From positions 1 to 64,000 of the forward strand of contig CAJTDB010000005.1 of NCBI GenBank assembly GCA_910574965.1: DNA of 64,000 nucleotides, read 5' to 3'. A program made the translations under genes and the position numbers. The notes under the pieces are model-generated. The model saw only the letters and a list, made by a program, of their open reading frames with translations. It was not told the DNA's origin and did no database searches. The stretch's first letter is position 1. Every line of letters starts with the position of its first letter. This DNA is from Lachnospiraceae bacterium (GTDB lineage Bacteria > Bacillota > Clostridia > Lachnospirales > Lachnospiraceae). Shown here one piece after another: positions 51,919 to 60,064 of this stretch.

Positions 51919-52866
51919 ATGTGGAATATATGTGGAACGGCGCTGCAGCCTGGGGAAAAGTGCCAGCTTATCCTGCGGCCGAATATGCAATCGTATGAGA
52001 TTCCGGCAACGCTCATCTGCGGAGCAGAGCCGGGGAGAACCGTGGTTGTGACGGCACAGATCCATGCAGGAGAGTATAGCGGGACGCCTGCGGTTATCCA
52101 GGCTGCCAAAGAGATTGATCCTGGAAGGCTGGCCGGGAATCTGGTGCTGATGCATTGTGTGAATACCAGCGGATTCTGGCAGCGGCACTGGAGGACACTG
52201 CCGGAGGATAATTTTAATCTGAATGCGGGTTATCCAGGACATCCCAAAGGAACTGCGGGAGAGCGGCTGGCGGATTGGTTTGTTAAAGAGATTTTTCCCA
52301 AGACGGATTTTCTGCTGGACCTGCACGGAGGAAGCGTACAGGAGCGTTTGGCTCCCTGCCTGTTTTATCCGAAAGCAGAGCAGGTGACAGAGCAGTCTCT
52401 GGCAGCAGCGAAGGCACTGGATGTGCCATATGCCATCGCGTCATATGCAGACTGCGGAGAATACAGTTATGCAGCCAATTATCACAGCATTCCGGGACTC
52501 CTTCTGGAGCGGGGATATGGCGGCGGCTGCAGAGAAGAGTGGGTTGCAGGGCACAAACGGAATATTTACCTGCTTCTGCGGCATCTCGGCATGTACGAGT
52601 CTGGGGAACCAGAACCCATACAGGAACCAAAAATCTATGAACAGACCATTTATCTGGAAAGTACAAAGGCGGGGCTGTGGTATCCAAAAATCAAGGAACA
52701 AAGTCGGGTAGTAAAGGGCCAGGTTCTTGGACATTTGGAGGATATGTTTGGAAATGTACTGCAAGAGTTCTGTGCAGAGGGAGACGGTGTCGTATTTTAT
52801 TATATGGAAGGACTTTCTGCAAGGGAAAGAGATATACTGGTTGCTTACGGACTGGAGGAGCGGTGA
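51919..52866 (+). CDS. M14-type zinc hydrolase (succinylglutamate desuccinylase/aspartoacylase family)
   Basis: A 315-aa soluble metallohydrolase. Zn ligands His49 and Glu52 lie in QIHAGEYSG, the third ligand His136 in DLHGGS, and a catalytic Glu197 in LLLERGYGG. The loop NLNAGYPG matches the substrate-carboxylate region. The family removes acyl or aminoacyl groups from amino acids and small amides. Being last in a riboswitch-controlled importer operon, it may process the imported ligand, for example freeing metal from a chelator; this is a hypothesis. Start ATG 51919 follows AAAGGAG. The 160-bp gap upstream has no gene. Confidence 0.87.
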   Translation: MWNICGTALQPGEKCQLILRPNMQSYEIPATLICGAEPGRTVVVTAQIHAGEYSGTPAVIQAAKEIDPGRLAGNLVLMHCVNTSGFWQRHWRTLPEDNFNLNAGYPGHPKGTAGERLADWFVKEIFPKTDFLLDLHGGSVQERLAPCLFYPKAEQVTEQSLAAAKALDVPYAIASYADCGEYSYAANYHSIPGLLLERGYGGGCREEWVAGHKRNIYLLLRHLGMYESGEPEPIQEPKIYEQTIYLESTKAGLWYPKIKEQSRVVKGQVLGHLEDMFGNVLQEFCAEGDGVVFYYMEGLSARERDILVAYGLEER

Positions 52867-52870
52867 CTAA

Positions 52871-52914
52871 AACGGTGCTGCTGAGAATATTTCTCAACAG
52901 CACCGTTGTTTTTT
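52871..52914 (+). terminator. Terminator of the riboswitch operon
   Basis: ACGGTGCTG-c-TGAGAA-tat-TTCTCA-a-CAGCACCGT with TTGTTTTTT: a near-perfect 16-bp stem. Confidence 0.92.
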
Positions 52915-52953
52915 GCCGTGAAAGCTGGTACAATAAGTTAGTGTAAACTAACT
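52906..52953 (+). promoter_or_regulatory. Promoter and iron-type operator of the DUF2325 gene
   Basis: TTGTTT (52906-52911), 17 bp, TACAAT (52929-52934); the -35 lies inside the terminator T-run. AGTTAGTGTAAACTAACT (52936-52953) follows at once. From GTTAG to AACTAAAAAGG it matches the feoA operator except for 7 central bases. Confidence 0.7.
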
Positions 52954-52978
52954 AAAAAGGGGACAGGAGGAAGAAAAT

Positions 52979-53260
52979 ATGAGTGTAGTTATTATAGGAG
53001 GACATGATCGGATGGTCTGTCAGTATCGGGAAATCTGCAGGAATTACAAATGCAAAGCAAAAGTATTCACTCAGATGTCGGCAAATCTGGACAAGCAGGT
53101 GGGAACTCCGGATCTTTTTATCTTGTTCACCAATACGGTATCTCATAAGATGGTGAAAACAGCAGTGGATGAAGCAAAGCGGAAAAAGATTCATGTAGTC
53201 CGCTGTCATACCAGCAGTGGGGCGGCGCTGGAGAATATTTTGAAAGAATATTCGGCATAA
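52979..53260 (+). CDS. DUF2325 domain protein
   Basis: A 93-aa protein matching DUF2325: SVVIIGGHDRMVCQYREICRNYKCKAKVFTQM, LFILFTNTVSHKMVKTAVDEAKRKKIHVVRCHTSSGAAL. The fold is Rossmann-like with conserved GGHDRM and TSS near the end. Function is not established. Its operator matches those of the feo operon, so expression probably follows iron or another metal. Ribosome site GGAGGAAG. Confidence 0.88.
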   Translation: MSVVIIGGHDRMVCQYREICRNYKCKAKVFTQMSANLDKQVGTPDLFILFTNTVSHKMVKTAVDEAKRKKIHVVRCHTSSGAALENILKEYSA

Positions 53261-53364
53261 ACGGGAGTCTGTGACAGAAGGGCAGTGCATGCAGATGAAA
53301 AAAAGGTGAAATTCTTGTGGATTTCCTGAATTTTACCTTGTCAAATGAAATATTTATGCGTAAA

Positions 53365-53417
53365 ATGGAAAAGGCATAGTCTTACGCCGGGGGCGGGGAC
53401 TGCCTTTTCCATTTTTA
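53365..53417 (+). terminator. Terminator after the DUF2325 gene
   Basis: ATGGAAAAGGCA...TGCCTTTTCCAT followed by TTTTT. A second inverted repeat (AAGGTGAAATTC / GAATTTTACCTT, about 53305-53342) lies just upstream. Confidence 0.85.
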
Positions 53418-53432
53418 TCCGGGAGGACGTAT

Positions 53433-54029
53433 ATGGGCAAACAGTACTGGAGGCCGGGCAATATGCTGTATCCGCTGCCGGCGGTGATGGTGAGCTGTAA
53501 GAGGCAGGGGGAAAAGCCGAATATTATCACAGTGGCCTGGACGGGAACCGTCTGTTCCTCTCCGGCTATGGTATCTATATCTGTGAGGAAAGAACGGTAT
53601 TCTTATGAAATTATCAAAGAAACCGGAGAATTTGTTATCAATCTGGCTACAAAGGATCTGGTGCGTGCACTGGATTACTGCGGGGTACGGTCTGGCAGAG
53701 ATGTAGATAAATATAAGGAAGCAGGACTGACGGTCCTTGCTTCCAAAGAGATTGCGGCGCCGGGAATTATGGAAAGTCCGGTCAATATTGAATGCCGGGT
53801 GACGGAAGTGAAGCCCCTGGGGAGTCATGATCTGTTTTTGGCAGAAGTGCTGAGCGTGACTATAGAAGACCGGTATATGAACGATGACGGAAAATTTGAG
53901 CTGAACCGGTCGGGACTGATTACCTATTCCCATGGGGAATATTTTGAACTGGGAAAAAAAGCGGGCAGTTTCGGCTATTCGGTCCGAAAGCCTGAGAAAA
54001 ACCATAAAAAGAAAAATAAGAGAAAGTAG
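53433..54029 (+). CDS. Flavin reductase-like FMN-binding protein
   Basis: A 198-aa protein of the split-barrel flavin reductase domain (MLYPLPAVMVSCKRQGEKPNIITVAWTGTVCSSPAMVSISVRKERYSYEIIKETGEFVINLATKDLVRAL). Relatives bind FMN and act in electron transfer or with monooxygenases; the partner is unknown. The C-terminus is a lysine-rich tail. Ribosome site GGGAGGAC precedes ATG 53433. The M23 peptidase gene follows after 17 bp. Confidence 0.9.
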   Translation: MGKQYWRPGNMLYPLPAVMVSCKRQGEKPNIITVAWTGTVCSSPAMVSISVRKERYSYEIIKETGEFVINLATKDLVRALDYCGVRSGRDVDKYKEAGLTVLASKEIAAPGIMESPVNIECRVTEVKPLGSHDLFLAEVLSVTIEDRYMNDDGKFELNRSGLITYSHGEYFELGKKAGSFGYSVRKPEKNHKKKNKRK

Positions 54030-54046
54030 GGACTGAAATCGATCTC

Positions 54047-55501
54047 ATGCAAAGGAAGAGACTGTTTGGAAAGAATTTTAAGTTGAGATATGCTATGACG
54101 GCTGTGGGGTGCTGTATGGTGCTTCTGTGCGCCGTGCCCATCCTGGGGGATACTTACGGGCTGGAAACGACTTACTGCGAAGTGCTTCTGGACGGCGAGG
54201 TGATCGGAGCCGTATCAGATCCGTCGGTAGTAAATCAGGCATTTTTGGATGCCAGGGCGAAAATTACCAGAGAGATGGGCGGTCTGGTGCTGGCAAATGT
54301 AGCCTGTGATTTTGAACAGGTGGAAAAGCTAATGGGCAGTACGCTGGAATCCGAAGGGCTGGAGTCGCTGATCTATGATCTTCTGAAGGAGAAAGTCAAG
54401 ACGGCGAAGAAGAAATATTATCTGGTAAAGGTCAATGAATTTACGGTAAATTTGGCCACTATTGATGAAGTAAAGGAGCTTTTACTAGCGGCGCTTGCGC
54501 CCTATGACCCGGATGGGATGTTCCAGGTGGACATTGTCTCAGACACCAGCAGAGAGCTGAATGCTTTCACAATTCAGGTTGTTCCCAAAGGAGAGATTCC
54601 GGAAGGAGACGGATTAAAGGCACTTGATTTCTTTGAAAAAGTAGAGATTGCGGAAGCTTATATCGATTCGGAGCAGCTTACTCCGCTGCCGGAGGCTATC
54701 GATGCGGTAACAAAAGAAAAGGAGAAAAATCAGACATATGAGGTAGTGGCGGGAGATACGCTCTCAGTGATTGCCAACAGCAGGGGATATTATGTGGACG
54801 AGGTGCTGGCGCTGAATCCGGGACTGACCAGGGATGCCACGCTGAATATTGGAGATGAGATCATCATCAGCGTACCGGAACCGGAGCTGTCCATCTCTTC
54901 TACGGTTCAGTATACCTATGAAGAGGATTATTTTGCAGAAACTCAGTACATAGAAAATGACAGTTGGTATACAACCAGAAGAGAGGTGCGCCAGGAAGCT
55001 GCGCCTGGGCATCATGAAGTGACGGTGCTGACAACTTCGAAAAACCAGACGGAGACCGGACGGGAGATGATTGCAGAAAACATCATGGTAGAGCCGGTGC
55101 CGGAGATCATCGAAAAGGGGACCCAGACACCGCCTACCTATATTAAGCCGGTGACAGGCGGCGTGCTGACGTCCGGCTTTAAGATGCGCTGGGGCAGTAT
55201 GCACCGGGGAATCGATTGGGCAGTTCCGACGGGCACTTCTGTCCGGGCTTCCTGCGGCGGTACCGTCGTCAGTGCAGGCTGGATGGGCAGCTATGGTTAC
55301 TGTGTAACTTTAAGTCATCCGGACGGACGTCAGACCCGATATGCGCATCTGAGCAAGATCCTGGTGTCGGTGGGGCAGAAGGTGGACCAGAACCAGACCA
55401 TTGCCCGCAGCGGGAGCACCGGGCGCAGTACAGGACCTCATGTGCATTTTGAGATTATCATCGGAGGGCAGCGGGTGAATCCACTGCAGTATTTAAACTA
55501 A
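54047..55501 (+). CDS. Membrane-anchored LysM-G5-M23 peptidoglycan endopeptidase
   Basis: A 484-aa cell-wall protein: an N-terminal membrane anchor (about residues 15-34), a helical external region, LysM at about 229-272 (YEVVAGDTLSVIANSRGYYVDEVLALNPGL), G5 domain at about 282-360 and M23 peptidase at about 375-484. Zinc and catalytic motifs are MHRGIDWAVPTGT, YAHLSKI and GPHVHFEI. It would cut peptide cross-links in peptidoglycan during growth or division. It is followed by a strong hairpin. Confidence 0.92.
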   Translation: MQRKRLFGKNFKLRYAMTAVGCCMVLLCAVPILGDTYGLETTYCEVLLDGEVIGAVSDPSVVNQAFLDARAKITREMGGLVLANVACDFEQVEKLMGSTLESEGLESLIYDLLKEKVKTAKKKYYLVKVNEFTVNLATIDEVKELLLAALAPYDPDGMFQVDIVSDTSRELNAFTIQVVPKGEIPEGDGLKALDFFEKVEIAEAYIDSEQLTPLPEAIDAVTKEKEKNQTYEVVAGDTLSVIANSRGYYVDEVLALNPGLTRDATLNIGDEIIISVPEPELSISSTVQYTYEEDYFAETQYIENDSWYTTRREVRQEAAPGHHEVTVLTTSKNQTETGREMIAENIMVEPVPEIIEKGTQTPPTYIKPVTGGVLTSGFKMRWGSMHRGIDWAVPTGTSVRASCGGTVVSAGWMGSYGYCVTLSHPDGRQTRYAHLSKILVSVGQKVDQNQTIARSGSTGRSTGPHVHFEIIIGGQRVNPLQYLN

Positions 55502-55522
55502 AGACCCTTTAGAATTAGAACT

Positions 55523-55570
55523 GTCCGGAACCTGTGTGCCTGCGGCAAGGCAGGAGCGCAGGTTCCGGAC
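55523..55570 (+). terminator. Stem-loop after the M23 peptidase gene
   Basis: GTCCGGAACCTG...CAGGTTCCGGAC with an inner CCTGC/GCAGG stem. The T-run is weak (GGTTTCC), so termination is probable but not certain. Confidence 0.65.
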
Positions 55571-55673
55571 GGTTTCCGCATGCGGGATGCATTGGGGCGA
55601 AGTGAGCGGGTGACGGATAGAGCGAAAAGGGAACCGTGTTTCAAACAGGAAAGCAGAATAGGAAGAAATGTAC

Positions 55674-55731
55674 TTGACAAATACATCTATCCCGGATATA
55701 CTTTACCCCGAAATAGTTTGATTATCAAAAT
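55674..55731 (+). promoter_or_regulatory. fabH promoter with FabT-like operator
   Basis: TTGACA (55674-55679), 17 bp, TATACT (55697-55702). AGTTTGATTATCAAAAT (55715-55731) holds TTTGA-tta-TCAAA just after the transcription start, which matches the known FabT (MarR-family) operator form. Confidence 0.8.
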
Positions 55732-55756
55732 AATAGGATGGAATAGAGGAACGGGA

Positions 55757-56722
55757 ATGAAGGTAAGGATCACAGGAACCGGCTGGGAGCTGCCGGAATA
55801 TGAAGCGGACAATAACTATCTGTCCACCATCGTGGAAACCAGCGACGAGTGGATTACAGAGCGGACAGGAATCCGGAAGCGGCATCTGGTAAAGGATGAA
55901 ACAACTACGTCTTTGGCGGCGGGAGCGGCAAAGAAAGCACTTTTAAATGCCGGAATGAAGGCGGAAGAAATACAGCTTTTGATCGTGGCAACAATCTCGT
56001 CGGATACGGAGACTCCCAGTACAGCCTGCCAGGTACAGGCATTGCTTGGAGCAGCCCATGCGGTAGCATTTGACATTAATGCAGCCTGTTCGGGTTTCCT
56101 GTACGCAGTACATATTGCGGAAGCCTTTATAAAAAGCGGGATGTACGAAAATGCACTGCTGATCGGGGCGGAAACTTTGTCGAAGCTGGTGGACTGGACG
56201 GATAGGGGAACGTGCGTTCTATTCGGAGACGGAGCAGGGGCGGCTGTCCTGACGGCGTCCGAGAGCCAGGGCATCCTGTCCCAGTCTATAGGGAGTAATG
56301 GAAGCAAGTGGGAAGTTCTCTCCTGTGCGGGACGTCCGAATCAAAATCCATTGTGTCAGGGGGAAGGAACACCCGGCTATCTGCGGATGGATGGACAGGA
56401 AGTATTTAAGTTTGCAGTGAAGACCGTTCCGATCTGTATTGAAGACGCTCTGAAAAAAGCGGGTCTTTCACCCGACGAAGTAACGTATTTTCTTCTGCAC
56501 CAGGCCAATCGGCGGATCATTCAGTCCGTGGCGAAACGGCTGAAGCAGCCGGAAGAGCGGTTTCCTATGAACATCGATCAATGTGCCAATACATCGGCAG
56601 CAAGCCTTCCGATCCTTCTGGCGCAGATGAACGAGCAGGGACGGCTTCATCCGGGAGACAGACTGGTGCTTTCCGGATTCGGCGCAGGGCTTACCTGGGG
56701 GGCGTGTGTGCTGGAGTGGTAA
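55757..56722 (+). CDS. fabH: Beta-ketoacyl-ACP synthase III
   Basis: A 321-aa initiating condensing enzyme joining acetyl-CoA and malonyl-ACP. The triad is visible: Cys111 (DINAACSGFLY), His248 (LLHQANRR) and Asn278 (CANTSAAS). Start ATG 55757 follows GAGGAAC. First gene of the fab cluster, with its own promoter and FabT-like operator. Confidence 0.95.
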   Translation: MKVRITGTGWELPEYEADNNYLSTIVETSDEWITERTGIRKRHLVKDETTTSLAAGAAKKALLNAGMKAEEIQLLIVATISSDTETPSTACQVQALLGAAHAVAFDINAACSGFLYAVHIAEAFIKSGMYENALLIGAETLSKLVDWTDRGTCVLFGDGAGAAVLTASESQGILSQSIGSNGSKWEVLSCAGRPNQNPLCQGEGTPGYLRMDGQEVFKFAVKTVPICIEDALKKAGLSPDEVTYFLLHQANRRIIQSVAKRLKQPEERFPMNIDQCANTSAASLPILLAQMNEQGRLHPGDRLVLSGFGAGLTWGACVLEW

Positions 56723-56745
56723 CGGATATTTTTCTAAAATTCTTA

Positions 56746-56788
56746 TTGACAAATCCGTATGACACCTATATACTTTGAATGTCAAAGT
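56746..56788 (+). promoter_or_regulatory. acpP promoter with FabT-like operator
   Basis: TTGACA (56746-56751), 17 bp, TATACT (56769-56774). ACTTTGAATGTCAAAGT (56772-56788) is a perfect palindrome with TTTGA-atg-TCAAA overlapping the end of the -10. Confidence 0.8.
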
Positions 56789-56830
56789 AAATGGGAAGAA
56801 AAATAGATTTATAAAAAGGAGAAAAATATA

Positions 56831-57064
56831 ATGTTAGAAAAGATTAAAGAGATGGTAGCAGAACAACTGAATGTGGAAGCTGCAGATATTACCGCAGAGA
56901 CTTCTTTTAAAGATGATCTGGGAGCAGATTCCCTGGACCTGTTTGAACTGGTGACAAACCTGGAGGATGAGTATGAGATTGAGATTCCGTCAGAGGAGCT
57001 TGAAAATCTCACAACCGTAGGTTCTGTTGCAGACTATCTGAAGTCTAAGGGAATCGAAGAGTAA
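56831..57064 (+). CDS. acpP: Acyl carrier protein
   Basis: A 77-aa ACP with phosphopantetheine site Ser34 in DDLGADSLDLFELV. Acidic, with the usual four-helix length. Ribosome site AAGGAG precedes ATG 56831. 20 bp before fabK. Confidence 0.96.
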   Translation: MLEKIKEMVAEQLNVEAADITAETSFKDDLGADSLDLFELVTNLEDEYEIEIPSEELENLTTVGSVADYLKSKGIEE

Positions 57065-57084
57065 GAAGAAGGCAGGTGTCTGTT

Positions 57085-58011
57085 ATGAAGACGAGAGTTA
57101 CAGAACTGTTAGGAGCAGAGAAGCCCATCATTCAGGGCGGCATGGCATGGGTGGCAGAGTCGCATCTGGCGGCGGCGGTGTCTGAGGCAGGCGGTTTCGG
57201 ACTGATCGGAGCGGCCAATGCACCGGCTGAGGTAGTGCGCGGATATATCCGTGAAGCGAAAGCGCTGACCAGGAAGCCTTTTGGAGTCAATATTATGCTG
57301 CTTAGTCCTTTTGCGGATGACATTGCGAAGGTAGTCGTGGAAGAAGGCGTGGCGGCAGTGACGACAGGCGCCGGGAATCCAGAAAAATATATGGCCCAGT
57401 GGAAGGAAGCCGGCATCAAAGTCATTCCGGTAGTCGCGTCTGTAGCTCTCGCAAAGCGCATGGAACGCTGCGGAGCAGATGCGGTCGTTGCAGAGGGGAC
57501 GGAATCCGGCGGTCATATTGGCCAGGCAACGACGATGACACTGGTGCCTCAGGTAGTGGACGCAGTGTCGATTCCGGTGATCGCTGCCGGCGGCATCGCT
57601 GACGGGAGAGGCTTTGCCGCAGCTATGATGCTGGGGGCAGAGGCTGTACAGATGGGGACCCGCTTCTGCGTGTCCAATGAATGTGTGATTCATGAGAACT
57701 ATAAGGAACGCATTCTGAAAGCAAAAGATATTGATTCTGAGGTAACCGGAAGAACCCACGGGCATCCGGTGCGCGGGCTGCGCAACCGAATGACCAGAGA
57801 ATATCTGAAGCTGGAAAATGCGGGAGCTTCTTTTGAGGAGCTGGAGAAGCTGACCCTTGGCGGGCTTAGAAAGGCCGTTGTGGAAGGGGATACAGATAAC
57901 GGTTCCGTGCTGGCAGGACAGATTGCGGGCATGGTGAACCGGCGTCAGAGCTGCCAGGAGATCATAGACGAGATTATGGAGCAGGCAGAAGTTCTGTTAA
58001 AGCTCCGATAA
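57085..58011 (+). CDS. fabK: Enoyl-ACP reductase II (FabK, FMN/NADH)
   Basis: A 308-aa FMN-dependent enoyl reductase of the NPD/2-nitropropane dioxygenase family: PIIQGGMAWVAESHLAAAVSEAGGFGLIG, AVVAEGTESGGHIGQATTMTLVPQV and VIAAGGIADGRGFAAAMMLGAEAVQMGTRF. The catalytic His is in GGHIGQ. It replaces FabI in this organism as in streptococci. ATG 57085 is chosen; GTG 57076 is an in-frame alternative. Confidence 0.93.
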   Translation: MKTRVTELLGAEKPIIQGGMAWVAESHLAAAVSEAGGFGLIGAANAPAEVVRGYIREAKALTRKPFGVNIMLLSPFADDIAKVVVEEGVAAVTTGAGNPEKYMAQWKEAGIKVIPVVASVALAKRMERCGADAVVAEGTESGGHIGQATTMTLVPQVVDAVSIPVIAAGGIADGRGFAAAMMLGAEAVQMGTRFCVSNECVIHENYKERILKAKDIDSEVTGRTHGHPVRGLRNRMTREYLKLENAGASFEELEKLTLGGLRKAVVEGDTDNGSVLAGQIAGMVNRRQSCQEIIDEIMEQAEVLLKLR

Positions 58012-58107
58012 GACGACAGATCCCGGCAGGAAGGTCGGTGTGGACGGGGGCTGCTGTGAAATGTGCAAAAGTCATGTTTTGCGGCGCCCCCGCTGTTTCT
58101 AATAGAT

Positions 58108-58125
58108 AGTTTGAAGGTCAAAATT
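58108..58125. promoter_or_regulatory. Third FabT-like operator, before fabD
   Basis: AGTTTGAAGGTCAAAATT contains TTTGA-agg-TCAAA. It lies after a GC-rich stem-loop (about 58050-58092) that ends the fabK transcript or is processed. No confident -10/-35 was seen, so it may act as a roadblock or belong to a weak promoter. Confidence 0.65.
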
Positions 58126-58149
58126 TATAGGATACAGGAGAAGGAAAAT

Positions 58150-59070
58150 ATGAGTAAGACTGCATTTGTATTTCCGGGCCAGGGTGCACAGTACATCGGC
58201 ATGGGGAAAGATTTTTATGAGGCATTTCCGGTATGCAGGGAAGTATTTGCGACAGCCTCCGAGGCATCGGGACTGGATATTGCAAAGCTTTGCTTTGAAG
58301 AAAATGATAAGATTAACCAGACTGAATATACACAGATCTGTATGCTTGCTGCGGAGGCCGCAGTTCTTCGGGCAGTGGAGGAAGGCGGGATCACCTCCTG
58401 CGTCAATGGAGGGCTGAGCCTGGGCGAATATGGCGCTCTTGTGGCGTCCCGCGTCATCAGCTTAAAGGATGCGTGCAAAGTTGTGCGGCAGAGGGGAATC
58501 CTTATGCAGAATGCGGTGCCTTCCGGAGGGGCTATGGCGGCAATCCTGGCTTTGGATGTGGCGAAAATTGAAGAAATTTGTGAGAAGACAGAAGGTGTGG
58601 TATCCATTGCAAACTATAACTGCCCTGGTCAGATTGTGATTACCGGAGAAGAAGCAGCGGTAGAACGGGCATGTGAGGCACTGAAAGCAGCCGGGGCAAA
58701 ACGCACCCTACGGCTGAATGTCAGCGGGCCTTTCCATTCGCCGATGCTGAAAGAAGCGGGAGAGAAGCTCTCGGAGGTTTTAGCCGATGTGGAGCTTTTG
58801 CCGTTTGATACACCTTATATTACCAATGTGACGGCGGATTATGTGACTTCCGTGGAAGGGATCAAGGAGCTGCTCTGCCGACAGGTGTCGTCCAGCGTGC
58901 GCTGGCAGCAGTCCGTGGAACGTATGATCGCAGACGGCGTGGATACATTTGTGGAAATGGGACCGGGCAAAACCCTGTCAGGTTTTATGCGGAAGATCAG
59001 CCGGGATGTGAAGATGGTAAACATTGAAAATATGGCAGATTATGAAAAAGCTATGGGCTTATTAAAATAA
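58150..59070 (+). CDS. fabD: Malonyl-CoA:ACP transacylase
   Basis: A 306-aa acyltransferase with VFPGQGAQYIGMG, nucleophile Ser90 in GLSLGEYGALV and catalytic His in SGPFHSPM. ATG 58150 follows AGGAGAAGG; the longer frame reads through the leader hairpin. The hairpin repeats at 59086 separate it from fabG. Confidence 0.95.
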   Translation: MSKTAFVFPGQGAQYIGMGKDFYEAFPVCREVFATASEASGLDIAKLCFEENDKINQTEYTQICMLAAEAAVLRAVEEGGITSCVNGGLSLGEYGALVASRVISLKDACKVVRQRGILMQNAVPSGGAMAAILALDVAKIEEICEKTEGVVSIANYNCPGQIVITGEEAAVERACEALKAAGAKRTLRLNVSGPFHSPMLKEAGEKLSEVLADVELLPFDTPYITNVTADYVTSVEGIKELLCRQVSSSVRWQQSVERMIADGVDTFVEMGPGKTLSGFMRKISRDVKMVNIENMADYEKAMGLLK

Positions 59071-59085
59071 AACAGCGCAATTTAG

Positions 59086-59304
59086 ATGCGAAACTATAAA
59101 ACAGCATCCGCCCAAAGAAGGCCCGGAAGGATTTGCGAACATGGAAATGTTTGCAAATGCTTCCAGACAAAGGGGCCTTATTTGGGAGGATGTGGAACTA
59201 TAACAGCATCCGCCCAAAGAAGGCCCGGAAGGATTTGCGAACATGGAAATGTTTGCAAATGCTTCCAGACAAAGGGGCCTTATTTGGGAGGATGCGGAAC
59301 TATA
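59086..59304 (+). repeat. Two tandem 102-bp hairpin repeats between fabD and fabG
   Basis: Units 59101-59202 and 59203-59304 are identical except for about one base. Each is bounded by GATGYGRAACTATAA (59086, 59189, 59291). Each unit folds as GCATCC / CCCAAA / AGGCCC / GGAAG / ATTTGC ... GCAAAT / CTTCC / GGGCCT / TTTGGG / GGATGC, an interrupted stem of about 30 bp. The ribosome site of fabG (TAGGAG) follows directly. Boundaries and stem arms GCATC, GCCCGGAAGGATTT and GGATGCGGGACTATAA are shared with 17729-17860. An open frame through the repeat exists only because 102 is a multiple of 3. Confidence 0.88.
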
Positions 59305-59320
59305 ATAGGAGAAAAATATT

Positions 59321-60064
59321 ATGTTGCTGGAAGGAAAGATTGCTCTTGTAACCGGAGCAGCAAAGGGCATCGGCCGCGCCATCGCTCTGATGCTGGCAGC
59401 CGAGGGGGCGACTGTGGTCGTTAATTACAACGGCTCGAAAGAGAAGGCAGAACAAACCGTGGAGGAGATAAAAGCCCTCGGAGCAGACGGGCGCGCCTGG
59501 CAGTGCAATGTGGCGGATACGGAAGCTGCGCAGGCTATGATAAAGGACATCATTGCCGAATACGGGAAACTGGATATTTTGGTAAATAATGCAGGGATTA
59601 CCAGAGACAATCTGATTATGAAGATGTCAGGGGAAGACTTTGATGCGGTCATAAATGCAAACCTGAAAGGATGCTTTAACACCATCAAGGCGGTGAGCCG
59701 TCAGATGCTGAAGCAGAGAAGCGGCCGCATTATCAACATCACATCCGTTTCTGGTATTCTTGGAAACGCAGGACAGGCGAATTACGCGGCGTCCAAGGCA
59801 GGAATCATCGGCCTGACGAAAACAATGGCCAGAGAGCTTGCCAGCCGTGGCATTACGGTCAATGCCGTAGCACCAGGATTTGTGGATACGGATATGACGC
59901 AGGTGCTTTCGGACAGCGTAAAAGAAGCGGCTGTGTCTCAGATTCCGCTGGGACATTTTGGCAAGCCGGAGGATATCGCTCATATGGTAACCTATCTGGC
60001 GTCGGAAAAAGCAGCTTATATGACAGGACAGATCATTAGTGTAGATGGAGGTATGGCAATTTGA
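59321..60064 (+). CDS. fabG: 3-oxoacyl-ACP reductase
   Basis: A 247-aa short-chain reductase with [13 protein letters not shown] (NADPH fold) and triad Ser142, Tyr155, Lys159 in [21 protein letters not shown]. The start ATG follows TAGGAG at the edge of the hairpin repeat. It overlaps fabF by one base (TGATG). Confidence 0.95.
   Translation: MLLEGKIALVTGAAKGIGRAIALMLAAEGATVVVNYNGSKEKAEQTVEEIKALGADGRAWQCNVADTEAAQAMIKDIIAEYGKLDILVNNAGITRDNLIMKMSGEDFDAVINANLKGCFNTIKAVSRQMLKQRSGRIINITSVSGILGNAGQANYAASKAGIIGLTKTMARELASRGITVNAVAPGFVDTDMTQVLSDSVKEAAVSQIPLGHFGKPEDIAHMVTYLASEKAAYMTGQIISVDGGMAI

Noticed and set aside
59086-59304. CRISPR-like repeats
   Set aside because: Two contiguous 102-bp units without spacers; no cas genes.
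59086-59424. ORF with internal 34-residue repeats between fabD and fabG
   Set aside because: Open only because the 102-bp hairpin repeat is a multiple of three; it runs into fabG out of frame and has no ribosome site.
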